Assembly (NCBI GenBank): GCA_038214535.1
Contig: JBBQRS010000003.1
Coordinates: forward strand, 1 to 64,000
DNA from: JBBQRS01 sp038214535
GTDB taxonomy: Bacteria > Chloroflexota > Anaerolineae > CG2-30-64-16
DNA length: 64,000 nucleotides
Direction of reading: 5' to 3'
The position numbers were made by a program, and so were the translations under genes. Below the pieces are notes generated by a model, which made no database searches, was not told the DNA's origin, and saw only the letters and a list, made by a program, of their open reading frames with translations. Positions within the stretch are counted from its first letter, which is position 1, and every line of letters starts with the position of its first letter. Positions 33,343 through 44,863 of the stretch are shown here, piece by piece.

Positions 33343-34923
33343 CTACTTTCCAACGAAACCGCTCATCAGCGAGAGAAAAGTAGGATTGAAGAACGTCAGG
33401 AGGATGGCGGGCAGGACGCCCAGCAGCACCATGAAGAAAACCAGCGGCCAGAGTGTGATTTTCTCGAAGGGAGCTACGTCCATCGGTGCGTGTTCTTCAA
33501 CGCCGGTCACGGGATCGGTCCAATGCTCGATCTTGGTGGGGTCATACGGCCCCAGGAACATGTACTGGATCATCTTCCAGAGGATGTAGGCGGCGGTCAG
33601 GATGATGCCGATGACGCCGACGATGGCCCAGAAGGTCACGATGTCGAAGGCGCCACGGAAGACGAAGAACTCGCCCCAGAAGCCGGCCAGCCCCGGCAGC
33701 CCCAGCGAGGCAAACGCCGTCACGGCAAAGAGGCCATAGTAATAGGGCGTCTTGCCGCTTAATCCGCCGAACATCTTTAAGTCGCGCAGGTGGGCGCGTT
33801 CATAGATAATGCCCACCAGGAAGAACAACGCGCCGGTGCTGATGCCGTGATTGAACATGGTGAGCGCCGCGCCGTTCAGCGCCATCGTGCTGCTCTCGAC
33901 CTGATCGGCCACGCCGACGGCGAGGGCGGCGGAACCGACGCCCAGCAACACGTAGCCCATGTGACTGACGGAGGAGTACGCGATCAGTCGCTTGAGATCC
34001 CACTGCGCCATAGAGACCAGCGCGCCGTAGATGATCGAGATGACGCCCAGGATCACGATGATCAAGCCGTAGCGTTTCATCGTTTCGGGGAAGATCGGCA
34101 GGGCGATGCGGATGATGCCATATGCGCCCAGCTTCAGCATGACGCCGGCCAGGATGACCGAACCCGCCGTGGGCGCAGCGGTGTGGGCGTCGGGCAGCCA
34201 GGTGTGCAACGGCCAACTGGGTACCTTGATCGCGAAGGCGATGAAGAACGCCCAGAACGCCAGGCTGGCGGCGAGGGTATTCCCGGCGAAGGGTTGCAGT
34301 CGCGCCGCCTCAACGATATCGAACGTCCCGCTGGACAGGTAGATGGCGATGATTGCCAGCAGCATGAATACGGAACCGGCCAACGTGTAAAGGAAGAACT
34401 TGATGGCCGAGTATTGCGGGCGGTCTTTGGGCTGGCCCCAGATACCGATCAGGAAGTACATCGGCACCAGGCCGATTTCCCAGAAGACGTAGAAGAGCAC
34501 CAGGTCGAGCGAGACGAAGACGCCCAACATGCCCATTTCGAGCAGGAAGAAGAGGAAAAAGAACTCGCGGACGCGGACTTTGATGGCGCGTGACGAATAC
34601 CAGATGCCCAGCGCCGTCAGGAACGTGGTCAGGAAGACCAGCGGGACGCTGAGGCCGTCAACACCGAGATGATAGTTGATGTTGAGGACAGCGATCCACG
34701 GGGCGTTGACTTCGAACTGGAAGCCCGCGCCGGCCTTGTTGTAGGCGAACCAGAGCGCGATGGAGAGACCCAGAGGCAGCAGGCTATAGATGATAGACCC
34801 CTGCTTGATGAGCTTTTCCTCGCGTTCTTTACTCCATCCCAGCCACTTGCCCAGGGGCAACAACACGAGGATCGCGCCCACCAGTGGAGCAAATGTAATA
34901 AGGGTGAGTAGTGCGCTATTCAT
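33343..34923 (-). CDS. nuoM: NADH-quinone oxidoreductase subunit M, minus-strand set
   Basis: Antiporter-like proton-pumping subunit of 526 residues. The essential Glu lies in FYVFWEIGLVPMYFLIGIWG, the Lys in FAIKVPSWPLHTWLPDAHTAAPTAGSVILAGVMLKLGAYG, and the C-terminal half has LKRLIAYSSVSHMGYVLLG. An extra loop near 465-495 (EHWTDPVTGVEEHAPMDVAP) is not present in the plus-strand copy. ATG 34923 follows CGGAGGAGA; the frame upstream is non-coding. Confidence 0.95.
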   Translation of the reverse strand: MNSALLTLITFAPLVGAILVLLPLGKWLGWSKEREEKLIKQGSIIYSLLPLGLSIALWFAYNKAGAGFQFEVNAPWIAVLNINYHLGVDGLSVPLVFLTTFLTALGIWYSSRAIKVRVREFFFLFFLLEMGMLGVFVSLDLVLFYVFWEIGLVPMYFLIGIWGQPKDRPQYSAIKFFLYTLAGSVFMLLAIIAIYLSSGTFDIVEAARLQPFAGNTLAASLAFWAFFIAFAIKVPSWPLHTWLPDAHTAAPTAGSVILAGVMLKLGAYGIIRIALPIFPETMKRYGLIIVILGVISIIYGALVSMAQWDLKRLIAYSSVSHMGYVLLGVGSAALAVGVADQVESSTMALNGAALTMFNHGISTGALFFLVGIIYERAHLRDLKMFGGLSGKTPYYYGLFAVTAFASLGLPGLAGFWGEFFVFRGAFDIVTFWAIVGVIGIILTAAYILWKMIQYMFLGPYDPTKIEHWTDPVTGVEEHAPMDVAPFEKITLWPLVFFMVLLGVLPAILLTFFNPTFLSLMSGFVGK

Positions 34924-34975
34924 GAAGCATCTCCTCCGATGCAATTCGATCCGAAACGCCCAGGGCTGCCTGAGA

Positions 34976-37201
34976 TTATTTTGGCAGCAAGAAGAACGCG
35001 CCCAGCAAAACCGAAACGGTGACCAATGCGACCAACAGGTAATTCTGTACCCGGCCGGTTTGCAGGGTGCGAACGGCCGCGCCGACCCGGTCGGTGACGA
35101 CGCCTACCCCGTTCACTGTGGCATCAATGATGTGCGTGTCGAACAGCGCGCTGACGTCTGAGAAGCGCTTCGACACCTTGCCGACGCCGTCCACAATCGG
35201 GTCGATGACCAGGACATCGTCGAAGTGATAGAGCCAGTTCGCTAGCCGCTTGATGGGACGCACGAGAATCCGGTCATAGAACTCGTCGAAGTAGTATTTG
35301 TTCTGCAGTATGGTGTAGATGGGTCCCAGAGTACGTTGCATGGGGTCGGGCTGGCGCATGGGGTCCGCCGCATAGGCGGTGTCTTCGCTGTAGTTGCGGT
35401 AGACCAGCCAGCCGACGAAGAGGCCGCCCAGTGCGACCACCAGCGACACCAGCAGCGGCACGATGTTGAACGGTAGCTCCTCGGCGGCAAACCCGTAGGC
35501 CTCGGCCATGCTGCCCATGATGTGGTGGAACGGATTCGACGAGAGGTTCCCCAGCACCGGGAAGGTCGTCGGGATGCCGATCCAGCCGAGCGTCACGGCG
35601 AAGAAGGCCAACACGGCCAGCGGGATGATCATCCACAGGAAGATGCTGTCGCTCTCGCTCGCATGGGCGGCAGCCTGCGTGCGCGGCTTGCCGAAGAAGG
35701 TCATGGTGATCTGGCGGGCGGTGTAGAAGGCCGTCAGCGCGGCGGCCAGCGCCAGGACGAAGAAGACGAGCTGGTGACCGTGTGCCCAGGCGTCGGCGAA
35801 AATTTCGTCCTTGCTCCAGAAGCCCGCCGTGACGATGGGGAAGCCGGCCAATGCAAGGCCGCCCAGCACAAACGTGATTGCCGTCTTCGGCATCCGCCCG
35901 AACAGCCCGCCCATGTTGCGCATGTCTTGCGGGTCGAAAATTTGCGCGTCGGCGGCATGTTCCTCGTCGTGGCCGTGCGCCGTCTCGTGTTGGCCGTGTT
36001 CCATGCCGTGGATCACGCTGCCCGAACTGAGGAACAACAGGGACTTGAAGAACGCATGCGTCAAGAGATGGAAGGTCGCCGCGACGTATGCACCGATGCC
36101 CAGCGCGGCGAACATGAAACCGAGTTGGGAGATCGTGGAGTAGGCCAGTACCTTCTTGATGTCGTTCTGCGCCAGCGCGATAGTGGCGGCGAAGAGCGCC
36201 GTGAACGAGCCGATGAAGGCGATGAACGTCAGCGCCGGGCCGTGATCCACCGCCGTCATCAGCGGGTAGGTGCGGATGATGAGGTAAACGCCGGCGGAAA
36301 CCATCGTCGCGGCATGGATCAGCGCCGACACGGGGGTCGGGCCTTCCATCGCATCCGGCAGCCAGACGTGCAGCGGGAACTGGGCGCTCTTGCCGATCGC
36401 GCCGAAGAAGATCAGGATGGCGATGATGGTGGCCCAGGGCGTCGGGCCGATCAGCGGTACGTTGGCGGTAGCCGTCACCAGGGCATTCAGCGTCTCCGGA
36501 CGAAAGATCGCCGAAAAGTTCAGTGAGCCGACCTGAATATACAGGAAGAACATGCCCGTCAACATGATTGTGTCGCCGATACGCGTGGTCAGGAACGCTT
36601 TCAGTCCTGCCTGTTTCGGTGTGATCTTCCTGGGGTCGGCGTATTCGCGGGCGAACCAGAAGCCGATGAGCAGGTAGGAGCAGAGGCCCATGATCTCCCA
36701 GAAGATGAACAAGAGGATCATGTTGTCGGCCAGGATGAAGCCCAACATGCCACAGGCGAAGAGGGCGATGTAGGCGAAGAAGCGCGCGGCGAGCGGATCC
36801 ACGTGGCCGGGTTCGGCGGGGACGCCGGGTTCGGCGTGCGCGGCGAGTGGTTTGCCCATCCCCATATAGCCGACCGCATAGATGAAGATTAACAGGCAGA
36901 CGAAGGGCACCATGAAGAGCATCACGGCTGTCAGGGGGTCAATGGCGAACCCCAGGCTGTGCCACGTGCTACCGGTGGGCAACCAGTCGCGGAAAATGCG
37001 GAACGGGTCTTCCGCCAGCCCTTCGGTGCGGAAGGCCGTGAAGGCCATCAGCCAGCTTACGATCCAGGCCGCGCCGATCGCGCCGATAGCGAGGCCCGCG
37101 CTGAGCTTCTTGCTGCGATGCGCCCACAGAACAATGATAACAAAAGCCACGAACGGTAAAACGGGCGGCAACCACAGCAGATTGAATATGGATTCAGACA
37201 T
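34976..37201 (-). CDS. nuoL: NADH-quinone oxidoreductase subunit L, minus-strand set
   Basis: Distal antiporter-like subunit with the long lateral helix. 741 residues, longer than the plus-strand copy (634). Proton-pump blocks intact: FIFWEIMGLCSYLLIGFW, KAFLTTRIGDTIMLTGMF, GKSAQFPLHVWLPDAMEGPTPVSALIHAATMV, and KKVLAYSTISQLGFMFAALG. A His-rich loop (HGMEHGQHETAHGHDEEH) follows the mid helices, a possible metal-binding insertion. The C-terminal lateral-helix region contains YFDEFYDRILVRPIKRLANWL. ATG 37201. Confidence 0.95.
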   Translation of the reverse strand: MSESIFNLLWLPPVLPFVAFVIIVLWAHRSKKLSAGLAIGAIGAAWIVSWLMAFTAFRTEGLAEDPFRIFRDWLPTGSTWHSLGFAIDPLTAVMLFMVPFVCLLIFIYAVGYMGMGKPLAAHAEPGVPAEPGHVDPLAARFFAYIALFACGMLGFILADNMILLFIFWEIMGLCSYLLIGFWFAREYADPRKITPKQAGLKAFLTTRIGDTIMLTGMFFLYIQVGSLNFSAIFRPETLNALVTATANVPLIGPTPWATIIAILIFFGAIGKSAQFPLHVWLPDAMEGPTPVSALIHAATMVSAGVYLIIRTYPLMTAVDHGPALTFIAFIGSFTALFAATIALAQNDIKKVLAYSTISQLGFMFAALGIGAYVAATFHLLTHAFFKSLLFLSSGSVIHGMEHGQHETAHGHDEEHAADAQIFDPQDMRNMGGLFGRMPKTAITFVLGGLALAGFPIVTAGFWSKDEIFADAWAHGHQLVFFVLALAAALTAFYTARQITMTFFGKPRTQAAAHASESDSIFLWMIIPLAVLAFFAVTLGWIGIPTTFPVLGNLSSNPFHHIMGSMAEAYGFAAEELPFNIVPLLVSLVVALGGLFVGWLVYRNYSEDTAYAADPMRQPDPMQRTLGPIYTILQNKYYFDEFYDRILVRPIKRLANWLYHFDDVLVIDPIVDGVGKVSKRFSDVSALFDTHIIDATVNGVGVVTDRVGAAVRTLQTGRVQNYLLVALVTVSVLLGAFFLLPK

Positions 37202-37318
37202 AAATACGTCCCCTCGGTCTTGAAGGCGAGAGAAACCGGCGACCTGTAAACTTATTTGTAGTCTAGCCCCTCGTGAGCGTCGCCGACGGGCACAAGGCCC
37301 CTATGCTACGGACCTGAC

Positions 37319-37627
37319 TCAACCGCTCATCAGGTCGAGTTCGGGCACATTAATGGTGTGGCGCTGCCGGTAGACGGCCAGAATCAGCGCCAGCCCGACC
37401 GCGGCTTCGGCGGCGGCCACGGTGATGACGATGATGGCGAACGCCTGGCCGTCCATCTTCGCGGCGCTGATATAGCGCCAGAAGGCTAGCAGGTTCAGGT
37501 TCACGGCGTTCAGCATCAGCTCGATGCCCATCAGGATGCCGACGGCGTTACGACGGATCAGCGCCCCGACGAGGCCGATGCAGAAGAGGCCGGTTGCAAC
37601 AACGAGATACCACGTCAGCGGAACCAT
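37319..37627 (-). CDS. nuoK: NADH-quinone oxidoreductase subunit K, minus-strand set
   Basis: Small three-helix MrpC-like subunit, 102 residues. The two conserved membrane Glu residues lie in GILMGIELMLNAVNLNLLAF and ITVAAAEAAVGLALILAVYR. ATG 37627 directly abuts the stop of nuoJ (37628), so translation is probably coupled. The gap to nuoL is 117 nt with no clear gene. Confidence 0.95.
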   Translation of the reverse strand: MVPLTWYLVVATGLFCIGLVGALIRRNAVGILMGIELMLNAVNLNLLAFWRYISAAKMDGQAFAIIVITVAAAEAAVGLALILAVYRQRHTINVPELDLMSG

Positions 37628-38116
37628 TTATTCTCGCTCCCGTGCGACGATGATTGCCCCAATCAGCGCGGCGACCAGCAGGATGGACGCCACCTCAAAC
37701 GGAATGACGTATGGGCCGACAAACCCCGCCCCCAACTGCTGGATGGCGTCGGGCGGGACGGCCTGCACGTTGACGGGCCAGGGGATTTGCGTGACGATGG
37801 CCGCCAGCGCGACAAAAAGCAGCGCGCCGAAGCCCACCACCAGCCGCCACTGGTTGTTGAACCGCGCCTCATCTGAGGCCATGACGTTGCGGCTCAACAT
37901 GATGGCGAAGATAATCAGCGTGGCAATCGCGCCGATGTAAACCAGCACCTGCACGACGGCCAGGAATTCCGCCTCAAGCAGGATGTAGAGCGCGGCAATG
38001 CCGGCGAAGGAGAGGATGAGCCACAGCGCGCTGCGGAACAGGCTGCGTGATGTCACCACCATGAGCGCCGCCCCCAGCGTCAGGAGGCTCAGCATAATGA
38101 AGATCACCTGCTGCAT
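37628..38116 (-). CDS. nuoJ: NADH-quinone oxidoreductase subunit J, minus-strand set
   Basis: Five-helix membrane subunit, 162 residues from ATG 38116, which has GGGGGAAG upstream. It shows the NuoJ signature SRSLFRSALWLILSFAGIAALYILLEAEFLAVVQVLVYIGAIATLIIFAIML, including the pi-bulge region of the third helix. The longer frame starting at 38152 runs upstream of the ribosome binding site. Confidence 0.94.
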   Translation of the reverse strand: MQQVIFIMLSLLTLGAALMVVTSRSLFRSALWLILSFAGIAALYILLEAEFLAVVQVLVYIGAIATLIIFAIMLSRNVMASDEARFNNQWRLVVGFGALLFVALAAIVTQIPWPVNVQAVPPDAIQQLGAGFVGPYVIPFEVASILLVAALIGAIIVARERE

Positions 38117-38158
38117 GAAGGCTTCCCCCCGATCAAGAACCAATGAACACACATAAGA

Positions 38159-39340
38159 TCAGGTATTTCCCTGCGATTCGAGCGGGACCCAGCCCTGTTG
38201 GCGCGCATGGCGTTTGGCGGCCCGCCCCAGGGCCCCCAGGGTCACCAGCAACACACCGAGACTGCCGGCCAGGATGAGCGCCCACTGCACAGGGGCAGGC
38301 ACGGGCAGCTTCATGGCTATGGCAATCCAGAGTAAGTTGACCAGCGAGACGGGCACCAACACCTTCCAGGCCAGATCGAGCATCTGGTCAATGCGGAAGC
38401 GGGGCCACGTGCCGCGAATCCACATCAGCACGAAGATGACGGCCACGATCTTGGCGATGAAGTAGAAGGGGCCGAGCGCCGGGACAGCGGAACCGCCGGG
38501 CCCGCGCCAGCCGCCGAGGAAGAGCGTCGTTGTGATGGCCGCAATGGCGAAGAGGTTGCCATATTCGGCGATGTAGAACCAGCCGAACTTCAGACCGCTG
38601 TATTCTACGAAATAACCGGCGACGATCTCCGATTCGGCCTCGAGCAAGTCGAACGGGGTGCGCCCCGTCTCGGCGATCCCGCTGAGCAGGTAGACCAGGA
38701 AGGTGGCCGGCATGATGACGATGAACGGCAGGACTTGCGCCTCGACCACGTCGCCCATCCGCATCGAGCCAACGAGCAGCGTGACGGCGGCGATGGAGAG
38801 GATCATCGGCACTTCGTAACTCAGGAGTTGCGCTACCGCGCGGAACGCCCCCAGCAGCGCGTATTTGTTGTTCGATGACCAGCCTGCCATCAGCACGGAG
38901 ACGGTGGTGATGGAGCCGATCGCGACGACGTAAAGCACACCGATGTTGAGGTCGGCGGCGGCCATGCCCCGGCCAAACGGGATCACCGCCCACAGGAGCG
39001 CCGCGCCGGCGGCGATGAGGATGGGCGCGAGGTTGAAGACCGGCTTGTCGGCCCCGTCGGGGACGACATCCTCTTTGACGAGCATCTTCACGGCATCGGC
39101 AAACCCCTGAAAGACGCCGAAGGGGCCGAGGCGGTTGGGACCGAGGCGGTTCTGGATGCGGGCGATGGTCTTGCGCTCCATCCAGGTGAAGCTGAGCGTC
39201 GCCAGCACGGGCATCATCACCAGGATCACAGCCATGATGAGGAAGTTGAGCGTGTTGACGGCCCAACCCGGCAGGAAGCCGTCAATCCAGCCTGTCCACG
39301 AACGGGCGATATTTACGAAGAAGTCTCGAAAGTAGTCCAT
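38159..39340 (-). CDS. nuoH: NADH-quinone oxidoreductase subunit H, minus-strand set
   Basis: Quinone-site membrane subunit contacting NuoB/D. 393 residues, longer than the plus copy (338) through an N-terminal extension of about 30 residues and a longer C-terminus. Motifs: FTWMERKTIARIQNRLGPNRLGPFGVFQGFADAVKMLVKED, WSSNNKYALLGAFRAVAQLLSYE, ETGRTPFDLLEAESEIVAGYFVEYSGLKFGWFYIAEYGN, and RGTWPRFRIDQMLDLAWKVLVP. The acidic quinone-channel loops are present. ATG 39340. Confidence 0.95.
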   Translation of the reverse strand: MDYFRDFFVNIARSWTGWIDGFLPGWAVNTLNFLIMAVILVMMPVLATLSFTWMERKTIARIQNRLGPNRLGPFGVFQGFADAVKMLVKEDVVPDGADKPVFNLAPILIAAGAALLWAVIPFGRGMAAADLNIGVLYVVAIGSITTVSVLMAGWSSNNKYALLGAFRAVAQLLSYEVPMILSIAAVTLLVGSMRMGDVVEAQVLPFIVIMPATFLVYLLSGIAETGRTPFDLLEAESEIVAGYFVEYSGLKFGWFYIAEYGNLFAIAAITTTLFLGGWRGPGGSAVPALGPFYFIAKIVAVIFVLMWIRGTWPRFRIDQMLDLAWKVLVPVSLVNLLWIAIAMKLPVPAPVQWALILAGSLGVLLVTLGALGRAAKRHARQQGWVPLESQGNT

Positions 39341-39485
39341 ACTTGCGTTCCACTCTTGATTGCGCGGCGACGAGATTCTTCGCTGAAGTCTCTCGGCAAC
39401 GAACGTTTGTCGGGCGGCCCGCTCACGTTACCGTGACAAGTGCGCGACTACCGCCGCAAATTCTCAATGTGCATGAGCCGGATGC

Positions 39486-39839
39486 TTACCACTCCAGGGC
39501 GTCTTTGCGCCAGGCGTAGAGGAGCCCGCCCAGCAATATCAGGACGAAGACCATCATCTCGATGAGCGCATATAATCCCAGCTTGTTGTATGCGACTGCC
39601 CACGGGAAAATGAAGACGGCTTCCACGTCGAACACGACGAAGATCAGCGCAAAGATGTAATATTGGGCTTTGAACTGCACCCACGTATCGCCGATGGTTT
39701 CCATCCCGCATTCGTAGGTGGCATTTTTGACCGCATTGGGTTTTTTGGGCCGCAAGAACCGGGCAAGGATTAACCCGATGATGGGCAGCGCAAGCGCAAC
39801 GAGTATGAAGATGCCCAAAAACGCATACTGTGAAGGCAC
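39486..39839 (-). CDS. nuoA: NADH-quinone oxidoreductase subunit A, minus-strand set
   Basis: Three-helix membrane subunit at the quinone-site junction, 117 residues. Family block: PKKPNAVKNATYECGMETIGDTWVQFKAQYYIFALIFVVFDVEAVFIFPWAV. The start is GTG 39839, positioned six bases after AAGGGAGGG and matching normal NuoA length. A longer frame to 39995 crosses the promoter. It is first in the minus-strand membrane-arm operon and divergent from a second nuoA at 40245. Confidence 0.93.
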   Translation of the reverse strand: MPSQYAFLGIFILVALALPIIGLILARFLRPKKPNAVKNATYECGMETIGDTWVQFKAQYYIFALIFVVFDVEAVFIFPWAVAYNKLGLYALIEMMVFVLILLGGLLYAWRKDALEW

Positions 39840-39876
39840 AGCCAACCCTCCCTTGGGTCGCGTCGTCCCGGGAAGA

Positions 39877-39905
39877 AGTAAAGAGACTGCACGCGGGGTT
39901 GTCAA
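39877..39905 (-). promoter_or_regulatory. Proximal promoter of the minus-strand nuo operon
   Basis: Minus strand: TTGACA (39905-39900), 17 nt, TTTACT (39882-39877); start near 39870, leaving about 30 nt to the GTG of nuoA. Confidence 0.55.
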
Positions 39906-39958
39906 CGTTGATTCGGTTGCGGGCCACACGCGCCTGTAACCGTTCAGACTGCGTGCGT

Positions 39959-39987
39959 AGTGTAACACAACCAAAAAGCCAGTGCAA
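39959..39987 (-). promoter_or_regulatory. Distal promoter of the minus-strand nuo operon
   Basis: Minus strand: TTGCAC (39987-39982), 17 nt, TACACT (39964-39959). It may be an alternative start about 80 nt upstream of the proximal promoter. Confidence 0.4.
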
Positions 39988-40028
39988 AGATTCACGTCTT
40001 AACTGGAAGCCAGATACCAGATTCTAGC

Positions 40029-40101
40029 GGTCATCCGGCCGACAATATGTATATTGTAAATTAAGTCACATAATTACCGATCAATTTGCGTTCGGATGAC
40101 C
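40029..40101. promoter_or_regulatory. AT-rich operator-like region between the two nuo operons
   Basis: GGTCATCCG (40029-40037) and its inverse CGGATGACC (40093-40101) bracket about 55 mostly AT-rich bases. Inside is the palindrome ACAATAT-GT-ATATTGT (40042-40057). The composition stands out from the GC-rich surroundings, and it lies just upstream of the plus-strand promoter. It is a likely binding site for a regulator, perhaps redox-responsive; identity unknown. The rest of the gap 39840-40244 holds only promoters. Confidence 0.5.
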
Positions 40102-40109
40102 AAAACGGT

Positions 40110-40139
40110 TTGACAATGGGCAAGCGTTCGTGATAGACT
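40110..40139 (+). promoter_or_regulatory. Promoter of the plus-strand nuo operon
   Basis: TTGACA (40110-40115), 18 nt, TAGACT (40134-40139); predicted start near 40146 and a leader of about 100 nt. Confidence 0.6.
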
Positions 40140-40244
40140 TTGCAAGCCCTGCCGGGTATTGCCCCTGAGCGCGGGGCGAATCCTCATATCATCGGTTAGT
40201 GTCAATACACGCAGCGTTGCGTGGCTCGAAGGAGTCTTCCCGCG

Positions 40245-40601
40245 ATGCCTGAAGGCTATCTCCCTATATTAGTGATGCTCGTGATTGCGGGGGCTTTTGC
40301 CGTGATTGCCCTCGTTGCTTCGGCGCTGTTGGGGCCGAAGCGTTACAATAAGGCCAAGAACGAGCCTTACGAATCCGGCATCCTGCCGTTTGGCGACGCC
40401 AAACAGCGCTTCCCGATTCAGTTCTACGTAATCGCGGTGCTGTTCATCCTTTTCGATATCGAAGTTATCATGATGTATCCGTGGGCTGTCGCTGCCCGCA
40501 AGCTGGGCGTCTTCGGCCTGGTCGAAATGGGTATCTTCCTGGCGATCTTGCTCGTGGGGTTCATCTATGCCTGGAAGAGCGATGCCTTCAAGTGGCTTTG
40601 A
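40245..40601 (+). CDS. nuoA: NADH-quinone oxidoreductase subunit A, plus-strand operon
   Basis: 118-residue membrane subunit with three helices. Block: GPKRYNKAKNEPYESGILPFGDAKQRFPIQFYVIAVLFILFDIEVIMMYPWAV. The usual YECG Cys is Ser here (YESG). The start ATG 40245 has GAAGGAG ten bases upstream; GTG 40221 is less likely. It opens the complete complex I operon. Confidence 0.94.
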   Translation: MPEGYLPILVMLVIAGAFAVIALVASALLGPKRYNKAKNEPYESGILPFGDAKQRFPIQFYVIAVLFILFDIEVIMMYPWAVAARKLGVFGLVEMGIFLAILLVGFIYAWKSDAFKWL

Positions 40602-40652
40602 TATGGGCAGCCTTGTGCCGCGGGTTGCTGTTCGAACGAGTCGAGGATAGTT

Positions 40653-41141
40653 ATGGGTCTTGAAGAACATTTGCCCGAAGAAGGTTTCATCACCACGACG
40701 CTGGAAGGCGCGGTGGGCTGGGGGCGCAAGTATTCCCTCTTCCCGCTGAGTTTTGGCCTGGCGTGTTGCGCCATCGAGCAGATCGGTTCAGGGACCAGCC
40801 GGTTTGATATCAGCCGGTTCGGGTCGGAGGTGTTCCGGGCTTCGCCGCGTCAGGCCGATCTGTTGATCGTGTCGGGCCGCGTCAGCAACAAGATGGCCCC
40901 CGTGGTCAAGCGGTTGTACGATCAGATGCTCGAACCCAAGTGGGTGATCGCGATGGGGATCTGCGCCAGCGCCGGTGGACCGTTCAATAACTATGCCATC
41001 GTGCAGGGGGTGGATAAGCTGATTCCGGTGGACGTTTACGTGCCCGGATGCCCGCCCCGCCCCGAAGCGCTGCTTTACGCCTTGACGCTGCTGCAGAAGA
41101 AAGTCCAGGAGACCAAGTTCCGGGAACAGTTGCACACATGA
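40653..41141 (+). CDS. nuoB: NADH-quinone oxidoreductase subunit B (cluster N2)
   Basis: Carries the terminal 4Fe-4S cluster N2 that reduces quinone. 162 residues. Ligands: the adjacent pair in GLACCAIEQ, Cys in MGICASAGG and Cys in [12 protein letters not shown], in standard spacing. [18 protein letters not shown] and DLLIVSGR are typical. ATG 40653 has GAGG upstream. Its stop overlaps the nuoCD start as ATGA. It is the only nuoB in the window. Confidence 0.96.
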   Translation: MGLEEHLPEEGFITTTLEGAVGWGRKYSLFPLSFGLACCAIEQIGSGTSRFDISRFGSEVFRASPRQADLLIVSGRVSNKMAPVVKRLYDQMLEPKWVIAMGICASAGGPFNNYAIVQGVDKLIPVDVYVPGCPPRPEALLYALTLLQKKVQETKFREQLHT

Positions 41142-42895
41142 GCACGATCACCCTGGATGTGGATGCGATCACGGGGCGGTTCCCGCACGCCGTCCATGAA
41201 CCGGTTAAGCTTCTTGACGAGGCGACGCTCACCGTCCCTGCCGGTGAGCTGATTCCGCTGTTAACCTTCTTACGCGACGCGCCGGAATTGCGTTTCAACC
41301 ACCTGGCCGACGTCACCTCGGTGGACATGAGCCGGTATCCGGGTCGGGCCGGAAACGCGGCGCGCTTCATGACGTTGTATCAGCTCTTTTCGACAGAAAC
41401 CGGAAAACGGCTTCGCATCAAGGTTCCCGCCCCCGGCGGCGACCGACCCAGCGTCCCCACAGTGACCGGCCTCTGGCCCGGCGCAAACTGGTTCGAGCGC
41501 GAGATCTATGATCTCATGGGCATCCGGTTCGAGGGGCATCCCGACCTGCGCCGGCTGCTTCTGCCGCAGGATTGGCCAAATCACCCGTTACGCAAAGACG
41601 TGCCACGCGGCGGCGAGGATGTGCCCTTCTCGATGACCTGGGAAGACGAGGAATTCGAGTCTTTCGGCAAGCAGATCATCGAAGCGCCGTCTGTCCGTCA
41701 GGCGCCGCCGAAACAGGCGGACGCGAACCGGCATATGATCCTTAACATGGGGCCACAGCATCCCGCCACACATGGCGTCCTCCGGTTGATCGTCGAACTG
41801 GACGGCGAGCGGATCGTGGCCGTCTACCCGGATATCGGTTATTTGCATTCGGGCTTCGAGAAGCAGGGCGAGACGATCCGGTATAAGGACTTCACGCCGT
41901 ATACCGACCGGACGGACTATATGTCCTCCATGAGCAACAACCTGGGCTATGCGCTGGCCGTCGAGAAGCTGATGGGCGTCGAAATCCCGCCGCGCGCGCA
42001 GGTGTTGCGCGTGATCATGGCCGAGTTGCAACGCCTAGTATCGCATCTGGTGTGGTTGGGCACGCACGTGATGGATGCGTCGGGCGTCAGCCACGCGCTG
42101 TTGATGTACGCGTTTCGCGAGCGCGAGCAAATTCTGGATATCTTCGAGTTGGTCAGCGGTGCGCGCATGACCCTTTCCTACATCCGCCCCGGCGGGCTGT
42201 GGAAGGACGTGCCGCCCAGCTTTACGCAGCGGGTGCAAGACTTGCTGGCTACCCTGCCGAAGCGCATTGACGAGTACGAGCGGATGATCACGGAAAACCC
42301 GGTGTGGCTGGCGCGCACGCGCGGCATCGGCAGGCTGACGGTGGAGCAGTGCCTCGCCCTGGGCGTGACCGGCCCCATGTTGCGTGCGAGCGGCCTGGCC
42401 TTCGACTATCGTAAGGCGCGCCCTTACAGCGGCTACGAGAACTACGATTTTGTCGTCCCGACTTCCAACGAAGGCGACACCTACGCCCGTTACATGGTTC
42501 ACATCGAGGAGATGCGCCAGAGCGTACGCATCATCGCGCAGGCGATGGCGAACCTTCCGGACGGGCCGGTGCAGACGGCGGATCGCAAGATGGCCCTGCC
42601 GCCCCGGCAAGAGTTGGACACCAGCATGGAAGCTGTCATTCATCACTTCAAGCTGATGACCGAGGGCTTCACGCCGCCGCGGGGCGAGGTCTACGAGCCG
42701 ATCGAGAACCCAAAGGGCGAGCTGGGCTATTACCTGGTGAGTGATGGTTCTGCCATTCCGTACCGGTTGCACATCCGAACGCCATCCTTTGTTAACTTGC
42801 AGTCCATTGACACGATGGCGCGGGGTGGGATGATTGCGGATCTGGTCGTGTTGATCGGGACGATAGATATTGTGTTGGGCGATGTGGACAGGTGA
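41138..42895 (+). CDS. nuoCD: NADH-quinone oxidoreductase fused subunits C and D
   Basis: 585 residues. About 1-185 is NuoC (30-kDa: [49 protein letters not shown]). About 200-585 is NuoD (49-kDa, quinone-binding: [49 protein letters not shown], and the C-terminal [23 protein letters not shown]). The His and Tyr of the quinone pocket (HPATHG; DRTDY) are present. C-D fusion is known from enterobacteria and others. The start at ATG 41138 overlaps nuoB by four bases. Confidence 0.95.
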   Translation: MSTITLDVDAITGRFPHAVHEPVKLLDEATLTVPAGELIPLLTFLRDAPELRFNHLADVTSVDMSRYPGRAGNAARFMTLYQLFSTETGKRLRIKVPAPGGDRPSVPTVTGLWPGANWFEREIYDLMGIRFEGHPDLRRLLLPQDWPNHPLRKDVPRGGEDVPFSMTWEDEEFESFGKQIIEAPSVRQAPPKQADANRHMILNMGPQHPATHGVLRLIVELDGERIVAVYPDIGYLHSGFEKQGETIRYKDFTPYTDRTDYMSSMSNNLGYALAVEKLMGVEIPPRAQVLRVIMAELQRLVSHLVWLGTHVMDASGVSHALLMYAFREREQILDIFELVSGARMTLSYIRPGGLWKDVPPSFTQRVQDLLATLPKRIDEYERMITENPVWLARTRGIGRLTVEQCLALGVTGPMLRASGLAFDYRKARPYSGYENYDFVVPTSNEGDTYARYMVHIEEMRQSVRIIAQAMANLPDGPVQTADRKMALPPRQELDTSMEAVIHHFKLMTEGFTPPRGEVYEPIENPKGELGYYLVSDGSAIPYRLHIRTPSFVNLQSIDTMARGGMIADLVVLIGTIDIVLGDVDR

Positions 42896-42902
42896 AATTT
42901 AG

Positions 42903-44828
<1,926 letters not shown>

Positions 44829-44863
44829 CGCCCGATTCCAGCGTTTCGTTTTGAGGTTACGCT

